A DNA stretch of 31,950 bases from a virus: positions 1 to 31,950 of IMG/VR virus record IMGVR_UViG_3300021976_000053; one strand, given 5' to 3'. Position 1 is the first letter of the stretch; each line of letters begins with the position of its first letter. Shown piece by piece: positions 1 to 5,865 of the stretch. A model generated the notes under the pieces. It was given only the letters and a program-made list of their open reading frames with translations, made no database searches and had not been told where the DNA came from. The translations under genes were made by a program, and so were the position numbers.

Positions 1-174
1 GCGGAGGCCATCGAGTTGGCCGAGGCCCGCGCGATCTCCCAGGACCAGTGCCCCGGCATGGTCGTGGTTCCGATGAAGGAGTCGGACCCCGTCCGCACCT
101 GGACGCTGGCCACCGCGGTCGGCTTCCCGGTCCTGATCAACCCCGACCTGACGTTCACTGCGACAGTCGCCTAA
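1..174 (+). CDS. C-terminal end of a capsid-region protein, probably the major capsid protein (partial)
   Basis: The reading frame is open from base 1 to a TAA at 172-174, giving the last 57 residues of a protein that begins outside the window. The tail reads as beta-rich structural protein (ending PVLINPDLTFTATVA). It is followed by a strong hairpin terminator and then by small genes and head-tail joining genes, which is where a major capsid gene usually ends in siphoviruses. The call rests on position rather than on a recognised motif. A decoration or other head protein is possible. Confidence 0.5.
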   Translation, partial: AEAIELAEARAISQDQCPGMVVVPMKESDPVRTWTLATAVGFPVLINPDLTFTATVA

Positions 175-183
175 GACACAGTC

Positions 184-209
184 GGTACCCGGCATCCGTG
201 CCGGGTACC
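184..209 (+). terminator. Hairpin terminator after the capsid-region gene
   Basis: A perfect 11-bp stem (GGTACCCGGCA / TGCCGGGTACC) closes a TCCG loop just 9 bases after the stop codon of the upstream gene. There is no long T tract after it, only GGGCTAGTTCTT. It probably sets the high level of capsid message against downstream genes. Confidence 0.7.
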
Positions 210-245
210 GGGCTAGTTCTTGGTGAAGACGAGGAGAAACTTGAC

Positions 246-593
246 ATGGCAAAGGAACTGAAGGGCTATGTGACCGTCGCGGACCACACCTACGGGCCGG
301 GCGAGAGCCTTCCGGATGACGTGGACACGTCGGCGCTGGACTCCTCGCTGTTTGAGGACAGTGACCCGGCCGAAGACCACGACAACGAAGAGGTTGCCGG
401 TCCGGGCCAGGTCGGCCCGCCCGAGTCCGACGAGGACCGCAAGGCCCGCGAGGACAAGGAAGCCAAGCTGAAGGCCGACCGTGACCGCAAGGCGAAGAAG
501 CGGGCCGACGACAAGGCCGCGGCCGACGCTGCGGCGTTGAAGGCAGCCCAGGACGCAGAAGCGAAGCGTGCGGCCGAGGGCGGCGGTAACTGA
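246..593 (+). CDS. Small head-region protein with a charged coiled-coil tail
   Basis: This 115-residue protein starts at ATG 246 behind GAGGAGA. Residues 1-35 (MAKELKGYVTVADHTYGPGE and following) resemble the short proteins with a KGYVxV...YGPG motif often found just after the capsid gene of actinophages; their function is not known to me. Residues 55-115 are almost entirely Asp, Glu, Lys, Arg and Ala and should form a highly charged helix or coiled coil. The stop overlaps the next start as TGATG, so the two genes are probably translated together. Confidence 0.75.
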   Translation: MAKELKGYVTVADHTYGPGESLPDDVDTSALDSSLFEDSDPAEDHDNEEVAGPGQVGPPESDEDRKAREDKEAKLKADRDRKAKKRADDKAAADAAALKAAQDAEAKRAAEGGGN

Positions 594-799
594 TGCCAGC
601 CCCGCGTCGCAACACTCCGGCGCTGAAGGGCATGCCTGCCCAGGGCTCCCGGCCGGCCAGCAAGGGCGGGGTCGTGCCGAACGGGCAGTACCCGACCGTC
701 ATCGGTACACACGGAGCGCCGGGCACCGGTGCGCCGTACGTGCCGAACCCCGGCAAGACCACGGTCAACTCCACCCCGGCACCGGGCGCCAAGAAGTAG
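593..799 (+). CDS. Small Pro/Gly-rich basic protein
   Basis: This 68-residue protein starts at ATG 593, overlapping the previous stop by one base. It is rich in Pro, Gly, Lys and Arg with no predicted membrane segment or recognisable domain, and is probably mostly disordered. Its place between the capsid gene and the head-tail connectors suggests a minor head or assembly protein, but that is inference from position only. A strong hairpin follows the stop codon after 14 bases. Confidence 0.65.
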   Translation: MPAPRRNTPALKGMPAQGSRPASKGGVVPNGQYPTVIGTHGAPGTGAPYVPNPGKTTVNSTPAPGAKK

Positions 800-813
800 C
801 CCCACCCGCGATC

Positions 814-854
814 GACACCCGGTACCGGCTTTTCCTCCCTCGGTGCCGGGTGTC
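814..854 (+). terminator. Hairpin terminator preceding an internal promoter
   Basis: GACACCCGGTACCG (814-827) pairs with CGGTGCCGGGTGTC (841-854) over 14 positions with one mismatch, around a T/C-rich loop. The next base begins a promoter -35 element, so transcription of the head genes seems to be stopped and then started again at this point. Confidence 0.65.
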
Positions 855-883
855 TTGCGCATCAACTATAGAAAAGCTACAGT
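855..883 (+). promoter_or_regulatory. Promoter TTGCGC-17-TACAGT
   Basis: TTGCGC (855-860) and TACAGT (878-883) are separated by exactly 17 bases, giving a SigA-type promoter with a TAnnnT -10. Transcription would start near 889-891, about 22 bases before the ATG at 913. The spacer and -10 carry the CTATAG-N5-CTACAG dyad. The same architecture, with an 18-base identical core, recurs on the minus strand at 20228-20256, which makes chance unlikely. Confidence 0.65.
866..882. promoter_or_regulatory. Operator-like dyad 1 (CTATAG-AAAAG-CTACAG)
   Basis: The half-sites CTATAG and CTACAG are inverted repeats of each other with one mismatch, around a 5-base centre. The site covers the promoter spacer and the -10 element, where a bound protein would block RNA polymerase. 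Dyad 2 at 20229-20245 has the identical 17 bases in the other orientation. Confidence 0.5.
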
Positions 884-912
884 TATGGAACAGGCAGACA
901 CCGGGAGGAAAA

Positions 913-1224
913 ATGAAGGTCAAGATCACGGCTTACATCACGCTGGATCCGGCGGAGTACTTCCCGATCGGGGGGGCTCACGATCCTCAGCGCACACGAA
1001 TCCAGGCGCAACGGCTGGACGCCTCGGCGGAGAGCAAATGGGTGTACTGCTTCGGCCCGAAGCTGCTCCGTAACGGCAAGCCGAGCGGTGCTCGCAACAG
1101 TTGCGTGATGCTGGAGCTGAGCGGCCTTCCCGAGCAGGTGCAGGGGCTGGCCCGTGCGGCGCTGGCGCCGTACCAGGTAGAGCCCGCCGGTGCTGAAGCG
1201 GCCCGGCAGGCGGCACTCGGATGA
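913..1224 (+). CDS. Hypothetical protein, first gene of a small promoter-driven cassette
   Basis: This 103-residue soluble protein starts at ATG 913 behind a clear GGGAGGA site. I do not recognise the family. It has an N-terminal beta-rich stretch (KVKITAYITLDP) and a KWVYCFGPKLL segment, which would suit a small beta-fold, and an Ala-rich C-terminal helix. It is the first gene after the promoter at 855-883 and overlaps the next gene as ATGA. It sits within the head genes but has its own promoter, so it is more likely an accessory or regulatory gene than a structural one. Confidence 0.75.
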   Translation: MKVKITAYITLDPAEYFPIGGAHDPQRTRIQAQRLDASAESKWVYCFGPKLLRNGKPSGARNSCVMLELSGLPEQVQGLARAALAPYQVEPAGAEAARQAALG

Positions 1225-1328
1225 GCGACACCGCAGAGAGCATCCTTGTCCTGATGGCCATTGTCCAGACTGTCCTGCTGCTGGCCGCCGTCGGCCTGCT
1301 GGCCAGCATCTCCAACCGGAGGCGGTGA
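1221..1328 (+). CDS. Very small single-pass membrane protein
   Basis: This 35-residue ORF starts at ATG 1221, overlapping the upstream stop as ATGA, and ends at TGA 1326-1328. After a short acidic N-terminus (MSDTAES), residues 8-29 are an unbroken hydrophobic stretch (Leu, Val, Ala, Ile), followed by the positive tail SNRRR. This is the pattern of a one-helix membrane peptide with its C-terminus inside the cell. Both ends are coupled to neighbouring genes by overlaps, which supports a real gene despite the size. Confidence 0.6.
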   Translation: MSDTAESILVLMAIVQTVLLLAAVGLLASISNRRR

Positions 1329-1459
1329 TGGGCAGCCCGATCTGGGCTTACCGGAGGCCCAGCGCGTTCTGCAGCCCGCTCGAAAGAACGCATCGGAGGC
1401 ATCTGAAGCGCAAGCGCAAGGTGAAGGCCTGCCCGTTCTGCCGGCCGCACACCGTCTGA
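1328..1459 (+). CDS. Very small basic protein with a CPFC motif
   Basis: This 43-residue ORF starts at ATG 1328, overlapping the previous stop by one base (TGATG). It is strongly basic (runs of Arg, Lys and His) with a CPFC pair near the C-terminus and one more Cys at residue 15. It could bind a metal or nucleic acid, but no family is recognised. It is the last gene of the 913-1459 cassette. Confidence 0.5.
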   Translation: MGSPIWAYRRPSAFCSPLERTHRRHLKRKRKVKACPFCRPHTV

Positions 1460-1503
1460 TTCCGCCTACACTGACCCTGACCAACACACCGGGAGGGGTC
1501 AGT

Positions 1504-1851
1504 ATGGCGTTCACGGGTGCAGACCTGGCGTACCTGCGGACCCGGCTGGGGTCCACAGTCAACGAGGACACCAACCCCGAGGTGACCGACGACCTCGAAG
1601 AGCGGTTCGCGCGGCTCCTGAGCCTGCCCCTCGTCGTGGTCGAGGTCCTGCAGCAGCGGCTGGCGGATGTCGCCAACGCGGCTGAGAACCCGCTGAACTA
1701 CACGATCCCCGGCGAGTACTCCCAGGACGCCTCCGCCAACGTCGCCTTCCTGAAGGAAGCGCTGGCTGACGCGCGGGACGAGGCCGGGGTGAACGCGCCC
1801 GGCAGCCTGCTGACCGCCGTACGGGCGCCGCGTAGCCGCTGGCGGCGGTAG
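1504..1851 (+). CDS. Head-tail connector-like protein
   Basis: This 115-residue protein starts at ATG 1504 behind GGGAGGGG. It is mostly alpha-helical. The N-terminal MAFTGADLAYLRTRLGSTVN pattern and a small helical fold fit the adaptor-type connectors that dock under the portal, although I see no diagnostic motif. The stop overlaps the GTG start of the minor head protein gene (TAGTG), placing it at the start of the head-tail joining operon. Confidence 0.55.
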   Translation: MAFTGADLAYLRTRLGSTVNEDTNPEVTDDLEERFARLLSLPLVVVEVLQQRLADVANAAENPLNYTIPGEYSQDASANVAFLKEALADARDEAGVNAPGSLLTAVRAPRSRWRR

Positions 1852-3641
1852 TGCCCACCCAGCAGCCGAAGGCCGCCATCGCCGCGATTGAGGACCTGCT
1901 GCTGAAGGTCTACGCCAAGGCCTGGCAGGACATCATGGACTTGCAGGAGCAGATCGCCGCGGACCCACTGAAGTGGCGGCGTCGGCGCCGGCTCAACGAG
2001 CTGCTGAAGGCTGTCGAGGACAAGATGGCCGATCTCGATGTGCGCACCCGGGCCTGGGCAACCAGTGAGTTGGTGCGCCCGTACGCGCTCGGGGCCGCAG
2101 CCGGAGCAGTAGAGCTCGGGGAATCGGCGGCCGCCGTTTGGACGCAGCTTCCCGAGCAGGCCATCTCCCGAATCGCCACGGACACCCTGGACGATCTGCT
2201 CAAGTCGACCCGGTACGTACGGCGTACGACCAAGGCGCTCATCCGGGCGATCGGCAAGGACGAGATCCTCGCCAAGCTCACTCGGGGCGACACCGCCGTG
2301 CAGGCCGGCCGGAGGATGGCCCAGATCCTGGCCGATAAGGGCATCCACGCGATCCGGTACAAGGACGGCTCGATGCACGGGCTGAAGGAGTACGCGGAGA
2401 TGCTGGTCCGCACCAAGACCGCTGAGGCGTACAACCTCGGTGTGCTCGAATCCCAGGAGGTGCTCGGGGTCGAGTTCTGGGAGATCTTCGACGGGGCCGG
2501 CTGCGGGCTGACCTCCCACCAGGACCCGGTCAAGGCGCTCGGACGGATCGTGGACAAGGCGACTGCGGAGAAGTACCCGATAAGTCACCCAAACGCGATT
2601 ATGGAGGGATCGCAGGTGCTTTCTGTGGGCGGCATTCGTGCTGCTTACCGGGCAGAGTGGTCAGGCCCTGTGTACGTCGTACGGACGGCGGCTGGATCGA
2701 GGCTCACCGTCGGTCCTAATCATCCAGTGCTCACCGTACGTGGGTGGCTTCCTGCCCGCAGTCTTCGCGAAGGAGATCAGGTACTTCGCAGCACCGTCCA
2801 TCGGCAGATCCCGGTGCTGTCGGCTGATGTGCACCTCGATGAGGTGCCAGCCAGCGTTTCGGATGTCTTCGCGACGCTGCGGCATCTGGGCGCGCACTCG
2901 CGGGTTGTACCCGCCTCCGACGATCTCCACGGCGATGGGGAATTCTGTCAAGGCGAAGTCGATGTTGTAGCGGTTGCAGAGGCTTTTCTGCCGTACGAAG
3001 AGCAAGCCCGTTCGGGAGAGGGTTTCAGCCATCAACTCTTCGTGCCGACTGCTGTGCGAGAGAGAGCGTTCCGCGGACTCAGCACGGCGCCTTTTCGTTT
3101 GCTCGGTGTCTCGTTGCCCGCGCCGAGCACGATGCGCAGCATCGACGGTGATCCGGTAGCTGGATCTTGGTCTAATTTTGATTCCGCACTCAGTGAGGCG
3201 CTTGCGTATGACGCTGCTAGAGCAGCCGATACGACGAGCCAAATCCTGGGCCGAAGTGCCAGCGAGATAGAGCTGGACCAAATCATCGAAATTCGGTATG
3301 TGGAGTCTTGGACGGGGCATGCCTACGACCTCGAAACTGGAACGGGCGTGTACTGGTGTGACGGTATTCTAGTCCACAACTGCCGCCGTGCATATGGCGC
3401 CCGCCCGGACATCCACACGAAGCTAGGTGCTGAGGCAGCTTCACCATCCGTCACCAAGGACCAGGTGGCCGACAACCTGGCAGCCGATCAGGCACGCTCC
3501 CGGGCGCAACAGGCCCGCCGTTACCGGATGCGCGCACGCCACGCGCCACGCCCGGCGCAGCGCCAGGCCAAGGCCACCACGATCACCGCCGCGCGCCGCG
3601 GCGACGTCAATGTACCGACCAAGCGCCGCAAGCGCCGATAA
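1851..3641 (+). CDS. MuF-like minor head protein interrupted by an intein
   Basis: The 596-codon gene starts at GTG 1851. After removal of the 262-residue intein (2595-3380) the product would be 334 residues. The host protein has a helical N-terminal domain and a C-terminal MuF-type region: an EIFDGAGCGLTSH segment, a Gly/Pro-containing loop, and SHPN joined after splicing to CRRAY, recreating the family's HPNCR motif. MuF-like proteins attach to the portal and are packaged in the head. The C-terminus is very basic (KRRKRR). The intein sits in the most conserved MuF motif, as is usual for inteins. The stop is followed by ATG 3649 of the next gene. Confidence 0.85.
   Translation: MPTQQPKAAIAAIEDLLLKVYAKAWQDIMDLQEQIAADPLKWRRRRRLNELLKAVEDKMADLDVRTRAWATSELVRPYALGAAAGAVELGESAAAVWTQLPEQAISRIATDTLDDLLKSTRYVRRTTKALIRAIGKDEILAKLTRGDTAVQAGRRMAQILADKGIHAIRYKDGSMHGLKEYAEMLVRTKTAEAYNLGVLESQEVLGVEFWEIFDGAGCGLTSHQDPVKALGRIVDKATAEKYPISHPNAIMEGSQVLSVGGIRAAYRAEWSGPVYVVRTAAGSRLTVGPNHPVLTVRGWLPARSLREGDQVLRSTVHRQIPVLSADVHLDEVPASVSDVFATLRHLGAHSRVVPASDDLHGDGEFCQGEVDVVAVAEAFLPYEEQARSGEGFSHQLFVPTAVRERAFRGLSTAPFRLLGVSLPAPSTMRSIDGDPVAGSWSNFDSALSEALAYDAARAADTTSQILGRSASEIELDQIIEIRYVESWTGHAYDLETGTGVYWCDGILVHNCRRAYGARPDIHTKLGAEAASPSVTKDQVADNLAADQARSRAQQARRYRMRARHAPRPAQRQAKATTITAARRGDVNVPTKRRKRR
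2595..3380 (+). other. Intein 1: Ala1 (class 2-like) intein in the MuF gene
   Basis: Intein residue 1 is Ala (codon 2595-2597) and the end is LVHN followed by Cys+1 (3381-3383). Block A reads AIMEGSQVLSVGG. Block B is GPNHPVLT, keeping the His but with Gly where Thr is usual. The block ends GWLPARSLREGD. Block F is GHAYDLETG and block G GILVHN. Starting with Ala, and lacking Trp and Cys at the class 3 positions, it fits class 2, in which Cys+1 attacks directly. Hint-like sequence covers residues 1-65 and 235-262. The 169 residues between show no LAGLIDADG, HNH or other endonuclease domain in this frame. The segment is visibly more A+T-rich than its flanks. Confidence 0.85.
2661..3320 (-). CDS. 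Vsr/EDxHD-type homing endonuclease encoded antisense inside intein 1
   Basis: This 219-residue ORF runs from ATG 3320 to TGA 2661 wholly within the intein, on the other strand. Residues 10-46 form a resolvase-like helix-turn-helix (LVQLYLAGTSAQDLARRIGC, then VIRKRL). Residues 105-165 match the Vsr-like homing endonuclease core: GLLFVRQ, NRYNIDFAL with Asp121, IAVEIVGGGYN with Glu132, RREDI, and GWHLIEVHI. That order is typical of the family, which is known from fractured or intein-linked genes. The start has only a weak ribosome site. TAGAAT at 3366-3371 (minus) could be a -10, without a convincing -35. The conserved fold argues for a real gene, and the sense-frame filler opposite it for a by-product. 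Confidence 0.8.
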   Translation of the reverse strand: MPRPRLHIPNFDDLVQLYLAGTSAQDLARRIGCSSSVIRKRLTECGIKIRPRSSYRITVDAAHRARRGQRDTEQTKRRRAESAERSLSHSSRHEELMAETLSRTGLLFVRQKSLCNRYNIDFALTEFPIAVEIVGGGYNPRVRAQMPQRREDIRNAGWHLIEVHISRQHRDLPMDGAAKYLISFAKTAGRKPPTYGEHWMIRTDGEPRSSRRPYDVHRA

Positions 3642-3648
3642 TGGCGCC

Positions 3649-4011
3649 ATGACCGACACGCAGCCAGTGAAGATCGCCTGGGCATCGCCGTACAAGGCTC
3701 CGACCGTTCTGGTCGGGCAGACCCTGGTCACCGATGCCAGCCGGGTCACGGTGGACTGTGTCGCCGGCGAGCCACCGAAGATCTTCCTGGAGTTCGCAGA
3801 GCAGCCGGTCGAGGACCTGAATCTCGAAGGCGTCGTGCACGTCGTGAAAGAGGTCGCCGCCGATCCGCTGGAAGCCGTGGGCGGATTCCTGGACGAGATC
3901 GACCCGGCCGAGCTCGACCGCTGCGTCCTGGCCGCCATGGAGATGGGCGGCCCGCAGACCTACGGAGCCGCCACTCTCGAAGTGATGAAGGGGTGGGCGC
4001 GTGGCGATTAA
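3649..4011 (+). CDS. Head-tail joining region protein, unknown function
   Basis: This 120-residue acidic protein starts at ATG 3649, eight bases after the MuF stop. The N-terminal half is beta-rich (VKIAWASPYKAPTVLVGQ), and the second half is a helix-rich acidic region (DEIDPAELDRCVLAAMEMGG). No family is recognised with confidence. It overlaps the following gene by 11 bases, and its location among connector genes suggests a small head-tail completion role. Confidence 0.6.
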   Translation: MTDTQPVKIAWASPYKAPTVLVGQTLVTDASRVTVDCVAGEPPKIFLEFAEQPVEDLNLEGVVHVVKEVAADPLEAVGGFLDEIDPAELDRCVLAAMEMGGPQTYGAATLEVMKGWARGD

Positions 4012-4435
4012 CCTGGAGCCCGCCCGGCACAAGGTCGAGTCCTTCATGACGGAGACCTGCGACGTCATCGCGCCCGGCGCCGTGCATGCAGCCACGGTCG
4101 ATCCGGTGACGCTGGAGCTGATCTACCCGGATGCCGTAAAGCTGTACTCCGCCGGTGCCTGCAAGATCAAGGACATCATGGCCCAGTCGTCCCGCGGCGG
4201 CACCAGCACGTCGGCCGAGGGCGGCAACCAGTTGCTCATCGTCGGGACCAAGATCGACTTTCCGATCGGAGAGGTCGGCAACGGCTTTCCCGAGGGGTCG
4301 CTGATCATCTGCCTGAGCTCGTTGCGGATGCCGCAGATGGTCGGCGCGCACTACCTGATGCGACAGTCCGCGCTGAAGACCTTCGCCATCCAGTACTCCG
4401 TGATGGCCGATCGCCGCAAGCAGGTGGACCCGTGA
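4001..4435 (+). CDS. Head-tail stopper-like protein
   Basis: This 144-residue protein starts at GTG 4001. It has a short N-terminal helix (PARHKVESFM) followed by a beta-rich body (TCDVIAPG, ...KLYSAGACKIKDI, ...LLIVGTKIDFPIG) typical in size and texture of siphovirus head-tail stopper proteins. It resembles what I remember of the DUF6093 family of actinophage proteins, but no search was possible. It ends in a GTGA overlap with the gp10-like gene, consistent with the usual order adaptor, stopper, gp10-like, tail terminator. Confidence 0.6.
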   Translation: MAINLEPARHKVESFMTETCDVIAPGAVHAATVDPVTLELIYPDAVKLYSAGACKIKDIMAQSSRGGTSTSAEGGNQLLIVGTKIDFPIGEVGNGFPEGSLIICLSSLRMPQMVGAHYLMRQSALKTFAIQYSVMADRRKQVDP

Positions 4436-5865
4436 GCGAGGTCTACTTCACGCTGACGGGCGCACAGGAAGCTGTCGCGATGCTGACTGGTGCCCGGAAG
4501 AAGGTCGGGCCGGCGCTGGACAAGCTGGTCAACCACCACGGCATGCTGCTGCGGACCCGGGTCATGGCGAAGGCGTCCGGCCGCCCGGGGCCGCGCGCGA
4601 TCACCGGCGACTACCGGCGGTCCTGGCAGCACAAGCACACCGGAGGCGGCAGCATGTCGCGCTCCGAGGTCGGGACCAACGCCGTGCAGGGCCGACGGCT
4701 GGAGTACGGCTTCAACGGATCAGACTCGCTCGGCCGGGTGTATTGTGCCGACATGGAAACAAAAGCCTTGACCCAACGCGGCTGGCTAAGTGGCGATGAG
4801 ATCACTATTGGTGATCAAATCATGACACTGAACCCTGATACTTGGATGTCGGAGTTTCAGCCGGTTCTTGCCGTGAACAAGTTTGCAGATCAGAGCGTCG
4901 CTGTTGTCGAGGCACGTACTCTCTCGCAGGCCACTACGGACGACCATCGTTGGCTGGTCGAGCGCTACTACGCGCGGAAAAAGATGTGGGTGCGGGAGTG
5001 GCGGACGACGAAAGACATGCCGCCGAATGTCCGGGTGCCGCTTGCAGCGCCCCGACAGGACCTTCCAGTGCATGCGACGGTGGAAGACGCCGTCGTGGAG
5101 ATGGTTGGTTGGTTCTGGACCGAGGGCAGCTACGGCTGGCGGACTGGTAAAGCAAGAGAACATGGGCCGACGTACGCCAACATCTCACAGTCAAATCGCG
5201 CTAATCCGGATAAATGCGCGCGTATCGACGCGGCATTGCTGCGTCTGTTCGGCCCGCCGGCTCCTTTTGCTGCTGGAGGGCACTGGCACTGCAGGGAGCG
5301 AGGGGACGGCGTCAGAACGTACACCCTGGATCGAGCTGCCGTCTGGCTTCTTGCTCGGGCAGTTTCTTCCCCGGACAAGGAACTTCGTCCGGAGTGGCTG
5401 TGCACGCTCACGCAGGGGCAACTGGACTTGCTGATTGACGTCTCCATGGCGGCTGATGGGCATGTCGATAAGAGCGGAGTAGCGCGTCTTTGTCAGGCAA
5501 ACGAAGACCGAGCAGATAGTTGGGCGATGGCTCTAGCGCTAGCAGGTAAGGCACCTGTAACGCGGAGAATAGAACGCGCACGCGGCGGTGTTGAGTGGGC
5601 TACAACTACGCTCCGCACCGCGTATTCGCACGGATTCGGATCTGCGCTCCGGAAGGACAGGGGGCATTCTTCGGTGCAGCACAGGCGCGCAGATGTTTGG
5701 TGCCCGACTACGGCCAACGGAACATGGCTTGCCCGTCGAAACGGGACGGTCTACTTCACAGGCAACTCGCAGCCGCCGTTCCCGCATGCCCGGCCTGCTT
5801 TCGACGAGACTGCACCCGGCTTCGAGGCTGGCGGCGTGGCGCTGATTGCGGGGCTGTTCAAGTGA
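4432..5865 (+). CDS. HK97 gp10-like head-tail/tail component interrupted by an intein
   Basis: The 477-codon gene starts at GTG 4432. Residues 1-104 and the last 32 residues form a 136-residue host protein of HK97 gp10 type: a helical N-terminal region (EAVAMLTGARKKVGPALDKL), TGDYRRSW, YGF, and the C-terminal QPPFPHARPAFDE motif that is the family signature. The 341-residue intein (4744-5766) splits the protein just before that signature, between Tyr and Ser. Splicing would join GRVY to SQPPFPH. Without splicing, the conserved C-terminal helix would be displaced, so virion assembly probably depends on splicing. The gene is coupled at both ends by GTGA overlaps. Confidence 0.88.
   Translation: MSEVYFTLTGAQEAVAMLTGARKKVGPALDKLVNHHGMLLRTRVMAKASGRPGPRAITGDYRRSWQHKHTGGGSMSRSEVGTNAVQGRRLEYGFNGSDSLGRVYCADMETKALTQRGWLSGDEITIGDQIMTLNPDTWMSEFQPVLAVNKFADQSVAVVEARTLSQATTDDHRWLVERYYARKKMWVREWRTTKDMPPNVRVPLAAPRQDLPVHATVEDAVVEMVGWFWTEGSYGWRTGKAREHGPTYANISQSNRANPDKCARIDAALLRLFGPPAPFAAGGHWHCRERGDGVRTYTLDRAAVWLLARAVSSPDKELRPEWLCTLTQGQLDLLIDVSMAADGHVDKSGVARLCQANEDRADSWAMALALAGKAPVTRRIERARGGVEWATTTLRTAYSHGFGSALRKDRGHSSVQHRRADVWCPTTANGTWLARRNGTVYFTGNSQPPFPHARPAFDETAPGFEAGGVALIAGLFK
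4744..5766 (+). other. Intein 2: LAGLIDADG intein with class 3 (WCT) motifs and Cys1
   Basis: The 341-residue intein begins CADMETKALTQRGW and ends VYFTGN before Ser+1. Block B is TTDDHRW (Thr, His and Trp at positions 7, 10 and 12). Block F is VWCPTT, with Cys in place of the usual Asp. Block G has Thr and Gly before the terminal Asn. These Trp-Cys-Thr residues are the class 3 signature. Two LAGLIDADG-like helices are present, VEMVGWFWTEGSY and LLIDVSMAADGHV, each with an acidic residue (Glu, Asp) at the catalytic place. The endonuclease therefore lies in the sense frame, unlike intein 1. Base composition is lower in G+C than the flanks. Confidence 0.88.

Noticed and set aside
1698-2588. 296-codon minus-strand frame near the MuF gene
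   Set aside because: Unlike the 2661-3320 frame it shows no protein family pattern and crosses the boundary of two plus-strand genes.
2790-3296. A sense-strand endonuclease domain inside intein 1
   Set aside because: No LAGLIDADG, HNH or GIY motif is seen in the sense frame. The nuclease motifs appear only in the antisense translation.
4883-5434. 183-codon alternative plus-strand frame inside intein 2
   Set aside because: It is Arg/Cys-rich and motif-free, while the main frame has clear intein blocks and both LAGLIDADG helices. No antisense endonuclease is seen here.
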